NCBI GenBank assembly: GCA_937139035.1
Contig: CAKZPK010000039.1
Span: forward strand, 1-41,307
DNA: 41,307 bases
Reading direction: 5' to 3'
From: an uncultured Crocinitomix sp.
Lineage (GTDB): Bacteria > Bacteroidota > Bacteroidia > Flavobacteriales_D > Crocinitomicaceae
Each line of letters starts with the position of its first letter. The first letter of the stretch is position 1. The translations under genes and the position numbers were made by a program. A model generated the notes under the pieces. The model saw only the letters and a list, made by a program, of their open reading frames with translations, was not told the origin of the DNA and did not search any database. Below are positions 32,653-41,307 of this stretch, one piece after another.

Positions 32653-35536
32653 CTAATTTTTTTTTATAGGGCATATAAACCACAACTTTCGTACCAGTCG
32701 CAAGTCCCTCATCATCAAACAAATCTGTTATTTCCACTGCATTCATTTTTAACAAAAGCTGTAATCGTTCTTTTATCAAACGGATGCCAAGTGATTTATT
32801 TTTCACTCTATTTTTCACCGTTGCTTCTCCTCTACCCACACCGTTATCTACAATTGTAAACTGAACCATTTGATCATTATACGGTTTAACAATAATCTCA
32901 ATTAGACCGTTCGCATTTTTCTTTGACAATCCATGTAAAACTGCATTCTCTATAAAGGGTTGAATTAAAAAGGGCGGAATAAAAATAGTGGGGTCTTCTA
33001 GCTCAATTTTCACTTTAAATTCAAAATGATTTGGAAATCGAATTTGCTCTAACTCAACATAATGTCCTAGTAGTGTTAACTCATCCTTTAATTTTACCCA
33101 GTTTTGCGTAGATTGCAGCAAGGCTATTCTAGTTAAGCGTGCAAATTTCCCTAAATATTCATTGGCTAAATCAGGCTCGTTTTTAACGATTATATTTTGC
33201 AAAGAGGTTAATGAATTAAAAATAAAATGTGGATTCATTTGCGCCTGCAAAGTTTTACGCTCCAAATTTAGAACCTGCAGTTTATCTTCCTCTTTTTGTT
33301 GGATGCGTTTATAGCGGAAAGCAAAAAACAACCACGTTAGTGCTATAAAAAAAACTATTTCAAGACCAATGAAATAAAAAGTTAACCAGATTGGTTTTGA
33401 TTTGGAAATTTTAAAAAGACAAATGGGCTCTGACCATATATTGTCAGAATTCTGAGCTTTTACCCAAAACGAAAAATTGCCAGTAAACAAATTAGAATAT
33501 CTGACCGTTGTATTAGATGTAGACACCCATTGTTTGTCCATTCCCTTTAATTGAAATTTATAATTTATATCACCTTCTTGTATGTAGGAAAGAGCCTCAA
33601 AAGAAATCTCTAACAATCCATCTTCATGTTCCAATTCATAAAAATCGTGCAAAGGTTGAGTGACGCCATTAATTTTACATGATGTAAATTTAATAGGCAT
33701 TATTGGATGTTTTTTATGCGTTAAAGGAAATACAGAGGTTCCAAATTTTGTTATGGCCCAAATAAAATCATTACTTATTAAAACATCTCTAACTTCATTA
33801 GAAAGTAAGCCATTTCTTCTTGTATAATTAGTGATACCATCCTCTTCTGTAATAACGCTTATTCCTTTTTTTGAGGTTGCTACCATATACCCTTCCATAA
33901 CATAGACGCGATCAATTGCATCACTTATTAAGCCATCTTCTTTTTTTAACCAACGAACTTTTCCTGATTTTTCAGTGATATAAATACCTTTTTCGGCTGA
34001 ACTAAACACAAATAACGTATCTCCAATATTTTGCATATCTCGAATTTTATATCGGAAAAAATCATTCTTGGGTCTATAATCAACACATGATGATTTAAAA
34101 AGTCGTCTCTGCACTCCTCGGCTAACATAAGTAGAATCATAAACCAGTGAATCAAGTTTTAAAATTTTGATTCCTTCGTCCGTCCCGATAATAAAATCAC
34201 CATTCTCATCTATCATAGAGCAATTTAAAAACAGATCGAAATTAATATAGTCATGACATTTCTCTTCATAATTCCAAAAATGAATCGAACTTGTGGCCAC
34301 TCCAAAAATGGCAGAATCTTCTTTCAGTATATGTTTTAAACCAGAAGTGACATAACTCACCTTATTATCAAGATCAACTATATTCTGAAAATACCCACCT
34401 CCATCATTGAATACAATTACTGAAGACGGATTAAACTTTTGATTTACAGGATTCGTGCTTTTAAGTTCTATAAATTCAATTTTTGGATAACGTAACTCAA
34501 AAAACTCTATATCATCTGGCAATCCATAAACCGTTCCTTTGAATTCCTGTAGTTGATTAAGTTCTTGACCATTTGGTAACTTGACAGTAAATTTATCTTG
34601 ATCCTCAAAATAAAACAACCCTCGAAATAAACTAGATGCCCAAATCCCATTGTTAGTATCTAGTTTGACACAACTGATACTTGCATTTTTGAGAAGATGG
34701 TCCGGTGACTCAAAGTTTCCCCTAGGTAGTTTTATCAACCCTATAAACCTTATTCCTAGATATAAATTCCCATAATCATCAATTTCAATGTCTAGAATTG
34801 TTTCCTCAAAATCTTTTATCAATACAATTTCATCTGGATGATTCCAATCATATTGATAAAGCATTGTTCCTATTGAAAAATATATAGTCTCTCCATATTT
34901 AACAATATCAGCAAATGTCCTGATTTTTAATTGTGGCGTTTCAAGTTGAACTGGATTTCCGTTGATCGAAATTACATTACAGCCATTTTTCGCTCTTCCA
35001 AATATAAATAGTCCCGTTTCATCATCAATAATGTGTATTCCAAATTCTGCTATATTCCTCACAATATTCCCATTAGAAATACTTAATAATGGAATACCAT
35101 TTGTATCATTATCAAATGAAGCTACGGTAAAGCCTCCATTTGAAAAATCTAATTTCAATAAATTAGCAACATGTGAATGATAGACTAAAAGGCTATCATT
35201 ATATTTGAATTCCCTAAATTCATTATCAACTAAACAACTTATTTTTCGATCCTTTCCATAACAATAAATTGTGCCATCATCACCTTCATCTAAATGAAAT
35301 ATAACATTAGTGGTTAGGCCATCACGAATTGTAAAAGTTTCAAATTCATATCCATTATAACGAACGACTCCCCTGTCTGTTCCAAACCAAATATACCCTT
35401 TTGAATCTTCTATGACTTCATATATTTGCGAGCTTGGCAAACCTTCATTTACGTCATAGTTTCGGTATTGTACTTGCAACTCATAGGCAAATAAATTTAT
35501 GGAGAGTAATAATGAAAGACAGAGTAATAAACGCAT
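32633..35536 (-). CDS. Reg_prop/Y_Y_Y sensor histidine kinase (LytS-like), paralog
   Basis: A 967-residue sensor with the same layout as its neighbour: signal peptide (1-17), Reg_prop propeller (GYIWFGTDRGVVRYNGYEF near 47-65), Y_Y_Y domain (NYKFQLKGMDKQW), a membrane helix (about 717-740) and a LytS-type kinase with QAQMNPHFIFNSL (His770), the N box PFIENAVLHG and DNGVGRGE. Sequence identity is high around the first propeller blades and the kinase and lower between. The pair probably arose by tandem duplication of the whole kinase-regulator unit. A 14-bp inverted repeat lies about 80 bp upstream of its start. Confidence 0.94.
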   Translation of the reverse strand: MRLLLCLSLLLSINLFAYELQVQYRNYDVNEGLPSSQIYEVIEDSKGYIWFGTDRGVVRYNGYEFETFTIRDGLTTNVIFHLDEGDDGTIYCYGKDRKISCLVDNEFREFKYNDSLLVYHSHVANLLKLDFSNGGFTVASFDNDTNGIPLLSISNGNIVRNIAEFGIHIIDDETGLFIFGRAKNGCNVISINGNPVQLETPQLKIRTFADIVKYGETIYFSIGTMLYQYDWNHPDEIVLIKDFEETILDIEIDDYGNLYLGIRFIGLIKLPRGNFESPDHLLKNASISCVKLDTNNGIWASSLFRGLFYFEDQDKFTVKLPNGQELNQLQEFKGTVYGLPDDIEFFELRYPKIEFIELKSTNPVNQKFNPSSVIVFNDGGGYFQNIVDLDNKVSYVTSGLKHILKEDSAIFGVATSSIHFWNYEEKCHDYINFDLFLNCSMIDENGDFIIGTDEGIKILKLDSLVYDSTYVSRGVQRRLFKSSCVDYRPKNDFFRYKIRDMQNIGDTLFVFSSAEKGIYITEKSGKVRWLKKEDGLISDAIDRVYVMEGYMVATSKKGISVITEEDGITNYTRRNGLLSNEVRDVLISNDFIWAITKFGTSVFPLTHKKHPIMPIKFTSCKINGVTQPLHDFYELEHEDGLLEISFEALSYIQEGDINYKFQLKGMDKQWVSTSNTTVRYSNLFTGNFSFWVKAQNSDNIWSEPICLFKISKSKPIWLTFYFIGLEIVFFIALTWLFFAFRYKRIQQKEEDKLQVLNLERKTLQAQMNPHFIFNSLTSLQNIIVKNEPDLANEYLGKFARLTRIALLQSTQNWVKLKDELTLLGHYVELEQIRFPNHFEFKVKIELEDPTIFIPPFLIQPFIENAVLHGLSKKNANGLIEIIVKPYNDQMVQFTIVDNGVGRGEATVKNRVKNKSLGIRLIKERLQLLLKMNAVEITDLFDDEGLATGTKVVVYMPYKKKLDESINN

Positions 35537-35613
35537 TTATTGTTTTGGTAAGACTACCAAATGAAACGAAAAAAATTGCGATAACGTTTGTCAATTTTAA
35601 TTAAAATTATACG

Positions 35614-35654
35614 ATTCAATTAAAAGGTAAAAACCTTGTCCCTTTTAATTGAAT
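35614..35654. repeat. 14-bp inverted repeat upstream of the second sensor kinase
   Basis: ATTCAATTAAAAGG (35614-35627) and CCTTTTAATTGAAT (35641-35654) are perfectly complementary with a 13-nt spacer. It lies 78-118 bp upstream of the sensor start. It could be an operator, a leader hairpin or a terminator of the next upstream operon, though no T-run follows. Confidence 0.75.
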
Positions 35655-35785
35655 AATACTCCATTTTAAAAGTCCGTTATTACATAATTGATTTTCCTTA
35701 ATATTTGTATAATCAGATTTGTTTTGAATTAATTTTAATTCAAAAAAACAGAATATTTGGGAATAAAAAAATGGGAATTACTATT

Positions 35786-35814
35786 CGCTAACGCTAATCA
35801 ACTATTCGTTAGCG
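35786..35814. repeat. Overlapping inverted and direct repeats after the third regulator
   Basis: CGCTAACG (35786-35793) and CGTTAGCG (35807-35814) form an 8-bp inverted repeat. The flanking text also reads as a direct repeat (ACTATTCG, then nearly CTAACG). A T-rich stretch follows on the plus strand. It lies 20 bp beyond the stop of the leftward regulator, where a terminator would be expected, though its T-run is on the other strand. Confidence 0.55.
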
Positions 35815-35833
35815 TGTGATTTTTTTTTGTTTT

Positions 35834-36568
35834 TTAGAGGCCTCCAAAAATTTTAGAAATCACACTGTCTTTTTTTCTAACCGACACTGGAATTTTCTGC
35901 CCTTTTTTCAGATATAAATAGCGCGTTTTATCATATCTATCAACAAATGTAGCATTTACTAGGTAGGATTGGTGCACTCGAAAAAAAATATCCTCAGGTA
36001 GTTGTGAAGTGAACTCTTTCAATGGTTTTGAAACGATAAAGGTTCTATCGTCATCACAAAAAAAAGTAGTATAACCTCCATCTGCTTTACAAAACATCAA
36101 GCTATCAAAATTGACAATTTGATACCCTTCAGACATTCTTAAAACTATTCGATCATTCTTACCAATAAATTGATTTTCAACAACCTCTAAACGTTCCTTA
36201 TTATTAGTTTTACTAATTAACATTGCCCGTTGCACTGCTTCATTCAACTCATCCTCATTTACAGGTTTAAGTACATAGTCTATTGCTCCCAATCTGAGTG
36301 CCCTTAACACATGTTCTTCATACGCAGTAATAAAAATAACCTTGAACGGTACATCTCCCAGCTCATTCAAAAAATCAAAACCTGTCCCTCCTTTTAAATT
36401 AATATCCAAAAAAACTAACTCTGGCATTTCATTACGACAATGCGTTAGGGCATCATTAACTGATTCACATTCGCCAACAATATTTAATTCATCCGTGATG
36501 TTTTTTAACAAGGTTTTTAATCCCTCGCGGATATAAGGCTCATCCTCAACAATTAAGGTATTAATCAT
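35834..36568 (-). CDS. LytTR family response regulator
   Basis: A 244-residue receiver plus LytTR protein. Asp55 lies in ELVFLDINLKGGTGF, and YVLKPVNEDEL holds the conserved Lys. The LytTR domain has SLMFCKADGGYTTFF, FFRVHQSYLVN and IPVSVRKKDSV. It is more distant from the other two regulators than they are from each other. Its start overlaps the end of its TPR-kinase partner by 8 bp, so they are a pair. Targets unknown. Confidence 0.95.
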   Translation of the reverse strand: MINTLIVEDEPYIREGLKTLLKNITDELNIVGECESVNDALTHCRNEMPELVFLDINLKGGTGFDFLNELGDVPFKVIFITAYEEHVLRALRLGAIDYVLKPVNEDELNEAVQRAMLISKTNNKERLEVVENQFIGKNDRIVLRMSEGYQIVNFDSLMFCKADGGYTTFFCDDDRTFIVSKPLKEFTSQLPEDIFFRVHQSYLVNATFVDRYDKTRYLYLKKGQKIPVSVRKKDSVISKIFGGL

Positions 36569-38267
36569 ATTTATACGGAATTTCTATGGTTACTAATGTG
36601 CCGTGGGCATTAAATTTTCTTCGATCAACTATTTCAAGACTAGCAGTTGTGTTAAACTCTTTGGCTAAGAGCGCCATTCTTTCCATATTAATCTTAGTAG
36701 ATAAGGATTCTTTTTTGGGTACTATCGTTTCCGGCATAACAGTATCAGCACCAACCCCATTATCCATAATTCTACATATCAATGAATTATTTTCAAAAAA
36801 AACATGAATGTCAATTTCTCCCTTTCGATCAAGATTTTTAAATCCATGCTCAATACAATTTTCAACGAAAGGTTGAATTATCATTGGTGGAATTAGCACC
36901 TCTTTATTCTCTACATTCTTATCCAAACGAATTGAAAAACTAAAGCTTTTTTCAAACCTTGCATTTTGAAGTTCAAGATAATATTTGATTGCTTCTAACT
37001 CATCCGACAAAGAGACCACCCTATCACGAGAATTATTAAGAATCAAACGTACTAATCTTGAAAATTTAGACAAATATTTCGAAGCTTTAGAACTTTCTTC
37101 TTGCAAAATCATGCCTTGAATTGTAGATAATGAATTGAATAGAAAATGGGGTGTGATTTGAGTTCGTAATAGTTGTTGATTAATAAGCAAATTATCTCGA
37201 CTTGTTTTCAGGTTTTTATTCCTCAAAAATAAAATCATTACCGCTGCAATAAGAATTATTAAGAGTATGATTATAACTGAAAGCAGTAACTGTAGCTTAG
37301 ACTTTTCAAGATCTTCCTCCTTCTTAATTATTTCAGTTTTAAACTTCAATTCCCGATCGTATTGGTTTTCTAAATCCTTTAGATCCAATTCCATTTTTTC
37401 CATAAAAATGTGCTGGTACAAATCTTTTAATTTATGGACATAAACGAGTGCAGAATCTGTCATTCCTAATTCATTATAAACAACAGCATAATTTTCATAT
37501 ACAAATTCATAATTTCGGCGATTTTTATTTGGAGACATTGATATTGCGGAATCTAAATATTGTATGGCAGATTCATAATTTTCTGCATCAATATAAAGCA
37601 TTGCTAGACCATTATATTGACTGACCTTAGTGAATTCCTGATCAAAAGTAGAGGTGTATTTCATAGCTTCTCTACTACAATAAATTGCTGAATCAATCAT
37701 ACCAAGCATACGATAGATACTTACCAAATTGCCAAAATATTCAGCTTCAGAATCTGCAAGCTCAACGTTTTCTATATCAATTTTTGAGTAGATATCGTAA
37801 GCTAATTCAACATTACCATTTTCGCGTTGTATCCCACCTAAACGTAGGTTAGTAACCGTTTTTCTTACCGAATCCTTTGGAGTATAATATTGTAATACGA
37901 ACTCTGCTGCTTCTATACTCCCTCCAATATCACCTGAAAAATAAAGTATATCTGTCTTATAGTTCAAAGCATTGATAACATTAACTGTATCCGCTTTATT
38001 TAATGAAATATTCAACCATTTATTACTATAAGCCAATCCATTTATATAATCTTCCTTTAGCATATAAGCCGCTATCAGATATGAAAAATCGAAACGGGTA
38101 TGATTATCATTATTTACATAAGGTTCAAGCCATTGAATTGCCAAGTCATACTCACCTCTCATGAGAAGTTCTTTACTTGCTTCAGCTCTAAACTCCTCAT
38201 TATTTTTTTGAGCAAAAATATTATGTGCTACAAAAAGAAAAATGATCAGAACTGTTCTATTTATCAT
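36561..38267 (-). CDS. TPR-containing sensor histidine kinase (LytS-like)
   Basis: A 568-residue sensor. A signal peptide (1-19, ending IFAQ) precedes a periplasmic region of tetratricopeptide repeats (about 30-285), for example EYDLAIQWLEPYV, ENYESAIQYLDSAI and GMTDSALVYVHKL. A short coiled coil (about 290-325) leads to one membrane helix (328-348). The kinase has QITPHFLFNSL with His374 (Thr in place of the usual Asn), the N box PFVENCIEHG and DNGVGADT. TPR sensors of this type are common in Bacteroidota; their ligands are mostly unknown. Confidence 0.93.
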   Translation of the reverse strand: MINRTVLIIFLFVAHNIFAQKNNEEFRAEASKELLMRGEYDLAIQWLEPYVNNDNHTRFDFSYLIAAYMLKEDYINGLAYSNKWLNISLNKADTVNVINALNYKTDILYFSGDIGGSIEAAEFVLQYYTPKDSVRKTVTNLRLGGIQRENGNVELAYDIYSKIDIENVELADSEAEYFGNLVSIYRMLGMIDSAIYCSREAMKYTSTFDQEFTKVSQYNGLAMLYIDAENYESAIQYLDSAISMSPNKNRRNYEFVYENYAVVYNELGMTDSALVYVHKLKDLYQHIFMEKMELDLKDLENQYDRELKFKTEIIKKEEDLEKSKLQLLLSVIIILLIILIAAVMILFLRNKNLKTSRDNLLINQQLLRTQITPHFLFNSLSTIQGMILQEESSKASKYLSKFSRLVRLILNNSRDRVVSLSDELEAIKYYLELQNARFEKSFSFSIRLDKNVENKEVLIPPMIIQPFVENCIEHGFKNLDRKGEIDIHVFFENNSLICRIMDNGVGADTVMPETIVPKKESLSTKINMERMALLAKEFNTTASLEIVDRRKFNAHGTLVTIEIPYKYD

Positions 38268-38478
38268 AGGTTATTCAATATTAAAAACTATAACGAGGCT
38301 TTTCAGAATCTCGCTTTGTACTGTATCGCTTATAAAATATAAGCAAGCGTAGGGAGAAAAAATGAGTACCTTAAGTTGCAAAAAAAAGTAATGAAGTAAA
38401 AATTATCAACCAAAACAATTATGCTTTTTTTGCATGGAGTATTGGAATTTTAATTTTAGGTACTTACTAAAGGTGGGA

Positions 38479-38508
38479 AATAAAAAGGTCCGCTTTGAGC
38501 GGACCTTT
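38479..38508 (-). terminator. Rho-independent terminator of enolase
   Basis: AAAGGTCCGC (38484-38493) and GCGGACCTTT (38499-38508) form a perfect 10-bp GC-rich stem with a 5-nt loop. On the minus strand a T-rich tail follows (TTTTTATTT). It ends 18 bp beyond the enolase stop. The plus-strand side (TTTGTTTG) could also act weakly. Confidence 0.92.
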
Positions 38509-38525
38509 GTTTGTTATTAATATGC

Positions 38526-39815
<1,290 letters not shown>

Positions 39816-39824
39816 TCAATGGAC

Positions 39825-39861
39825 AATTCTCAATGTGTCATGTTATTAAACATTGAGAATT
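39825..39861. repeat. 11-bp inverted repeat between carA and eno
   Basis: AATTCTCAATG (39825-39835) and CATTGAGAATT (39851-39861) are perfectly complementary with a 15-nt spacer. It fills the middle of the carA-eno gap. No T-run follows on the minus strand, so it is not a convincing terminator. Confidence 0.6.
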
Positions 39862-39877
39862 ATTAATTGCTTTATCG

Positions 39878-40990
39878 TTAATTCATGTTTTGTATAAACT
39901 GATCAAATAAATATCTTGAATCATGTGGTCCGGCAGAAGCCTCTGGGTGGTATTGTACTGAAAAAACTTTTTTATCTTTCAATCTAATTCCCGCAACAGA
40001 ATCATCATTCAAATGAATATGAGTTAATTCCACATTATTTGATTGATCAATTGAATCTTTCGATACAACGAATCCGTGATTTTGCGAAGTAACTTCACCT
40101 TTACCAGTAATTAAATTCTTAATTGGGTGATTAATTCCACGGTGACCATTATGCATTTTTTCGGTAGTTAAACCTTGACTTAATGCCAAAACTTGGTGTC
40201 CTAAACAAATTCCAAAAATTGGAATTTCACTCTCTACCATTTCCTTTACATTTGAAACAACGTTAGACATTGCCGAAGGATCTCCAGGTCCGTTTGATAA
40301 CATGATGCCATCAGGACTGAAGGTTTTCAAATCTTCTAAGCTAGAATCGACAGGAAAAACTTTTACTTGACATCCTCTTTCTACCAAACAACGAACAATA
40401 TTCTTTTTTACTCCTAAATCCAATAACGCTACTTTTTTTGCTGCGCTATCTTCACCAACTACGTAAGCTTCTCTTGTACTTACTTTAGATGAAAGTTCTA
40501 GGCCTTCCATTGATGGAACTTCTTTTAACTTTTCAGCCAAAGCATTAATGTCCAAAATATCTGACGAGATAATTGCGTTCATTGCTCCTTTATCTCTAAT
40601 ATGACGAACTAGTGCTCTTGTATCTACATCTGAAATTCCTACAACACCATCATCTTCCATGAAGTTTTGTAATGAATCATTTCCAGAATCACGTGAATAC
40701 ATGGAAGAAAACTTTTTAGTCACTAATCCAGCAATTTTAACTGAATCAGACTCAATTTCATCCTCATGCACACCATAGTTTCCTATATGTGCTGTTGTCA
40801 TTATTAAAATTTGTTTGCAATAAGAGGGATCTGTAAAGACTTCTTGATATCCAGTCATGCCTGTATTAAAGGCTATTTCACCAGTCGTTGTTCCGATTTT
40901 TCCAATTCCGCGTCCGTGAAAAACTGTTCCGTCTTCTAATAATAGTACTGCAGGTTGATGCTCCATTCTTTGTCTATTTTCTACAAGCAT
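39878..40990 (-). CDS. carA: Carbamoyl-phosphate synthase small subunit (glutaminase)
   Basis: A 370-residue CarA that supplies ammonia from glutamine to CarB for carbamoyl phosphate, feeding pyrimidine and arginine synthesis. The N-terminal domain has LLLEDGTVFHGRGIG and TGEIAFNTGMTGYQEVFTDP. The class I glutaminase has SNGPGDPS (232-239), catalytic Cys262 in GICLGHQ, and His348/Glu350 in YHPEAS. The start at 40990 gives a plausible leader; ATG at 40966 (MEHQPAVLLL) is an alternative. carB is not in the window. Confidence 0.97.
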   Translation of the reverse strand: MLVENRQRMEHQPAVLLLEDGTVFHGRGIGKIGTTTGEIAFNTGMTGYQEVFTDPSYCKQILIMTTAHIGNYGVHEDEIESDSVKIAGLVTKKFSSMYSRDSGNDSLQNFMEDDGVVGISDVDTRALVRHIRDKGAMNAIISSDILDINALAEKLKEVPSMEGLELSSKVSTREAYVVGEDSAAKKVALLDLGVKKNIVRCLVERGCQVKVFPVDSSLEDLKTFSPDGIMLSNGPGDPSAMSNVVSNVKEMVESEIPIFGICLGHQVLALSQGLTTEKMHNGHRGINHPIKNLITGKGEVTSQNHGFVVSKDSIDQSNNVELTHIHLNDDSVAGIRLKDKKVFSVQYHPEASAGPHDSRYLFDQFIQNMN

Positions 40991-41015
40991 TTATCGCTTG
41001 AGGTTTATCGGAAAG

Positions 41016-41043
41016 CAAATTTAAGATTAAAAAAAGCACCAAA
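41016..41043 (-). promoter_or_regulatory. Candidate promoter of carA
   Basis: On the minus strand TAAATTTG (41016-41023) matches TAnnTTTG exactly, and TTTG (41040-41043) lies 16 bp upstream as a possible -33 element, slightly closer than usual. It is 26 bp from the carA start. Confidence 0.5.
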
Positions 41044-41115
41044 CTAGCAATGTTTATAATTTGTTATAAACGTTAACAAAATTTGATTGAAAATCAGGTT
41101 CTTTTTACCGCGTTA

Positions 41116-41307
41116 TTAAAATTTAATATCTAAATCTAACCGAATGCGATCTCCCGTTTCTTTTGAACTATTTACTGATTTCAACTGCTCTACTTTGTAG
41201 TAGTTCAATTTTAAGGTGAAATTTTTGCGAATAACATAACCAGCAGTAAAACGAATACCTTGAAAGTTTGTTAACCGCCCATCTTTTGATCCACCCTCCA
41301 AATACTC
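41116..41307 (-). CDS. C-terminal fragment of an outer-membrane beta-barrel protein (cut by the window)
   Basis: The frame is open to the right edge, so only the last 63 residues are visible and the start lies outside the window. It shows alternating polar/hydrophobic strands (RFTAGYVIRKNFTLKLNYYKVEQ) and ends RIRLDLDIKF with a C-terminal Phe. These features are typical of the last strands of an outer-membrane barrel recognised by BamA. It may be a putative porin; the family cannot be decided from this piece. Confidence 0.7.
   Translation of the reverse strand, partial: EYLEGGSKDGRLTNFQGIRFTAGYVIRKNFTLKLNYYKVEQLKSVNSSKETGDRIRLDLDIKF

Overview
The window is AT-rich and looks like a Bacteroidota genome, probably Flavobacteriales; a Crocinitomicaceae-like placement is only a guess. 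Supporting marks are a protein with a type IX secretion (T9SS) sorting domain, an N-terminal Cys motif I associate with Bacteroidota, several TAnnTTTG-type -7 promoter elements, starts without clear Shine-Dalgarno sequences, many lipoproteins, DUF1573, DUF2807-like and DUF4221-like proteins, LytTR two-component systems with Reg_prop/Y_Y_Y sensors, and GGATT-type palindromic intergenic repeats.

Layout. 1-3065: a heptamer tandem repeat, then leftward genes for a YwbE-like protein, a lipoprotein, a GNAT acetyltransferase, an alpha/beta hydrolase and a small membrane protein. 3123-10477: the most unusual part. Three tandem paralogous single-pass membrane proteins run leftward. Diverging from them are a minimal GrpE-like protein and an atypical Hsp70 with an extra beta-rich segment between its ATPase and substrate-binding domains. 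No J-domain protein is present. 10532-12250: a DEAD-box helicase followed by three copies of a palindrome-bearing repeat. 12249-16127: secreted NTF2-like and DOMON proteins behind a MarR regulator with matching operators, a secreted esterase, a T9SS-sorted protein and a DUF1573 protein. 16432-19019: three membrane proteins of unknown function. 19108-21804: a rightward cluster of PAP2 phosphatase, fluoride channel CrcB, lipoprotein and OmpA-family protein. 21930-25787: a DUF2807-like protein and the feoA-feoB iron(II) uptake operon with a small Cys-rich partner and a trailing lipoprotein. 25927-27870: a DUF4221-like lipoprotein, a thioredoxin-like lipoprotein and a small secreted Cys-rich protein. 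28060-38267: three consecutive sensor kinase/LytTR regulator pairs, two of them clear duplicates. 38526-41307: enolase, carA and the C-terminus of an outer-membrane barrel protein cut by the window edge.

How the genes work together. The strongest functional units are Hsp70 + mini-GrpE, perhaps acting on the cytoplasmic domains of the three divergent membrane paralogs; MarR with the DOMON/NTF2 operon, through a shared 20-bp operator sequence; FeoA-FeoB-Cys-rich protein; and each kinase/regulator pair. The best candidate for an undescribed system is the Hsp70/GrpE-like/three-paralog locus. The link between the two divergent operons is inferred from position and topology only.
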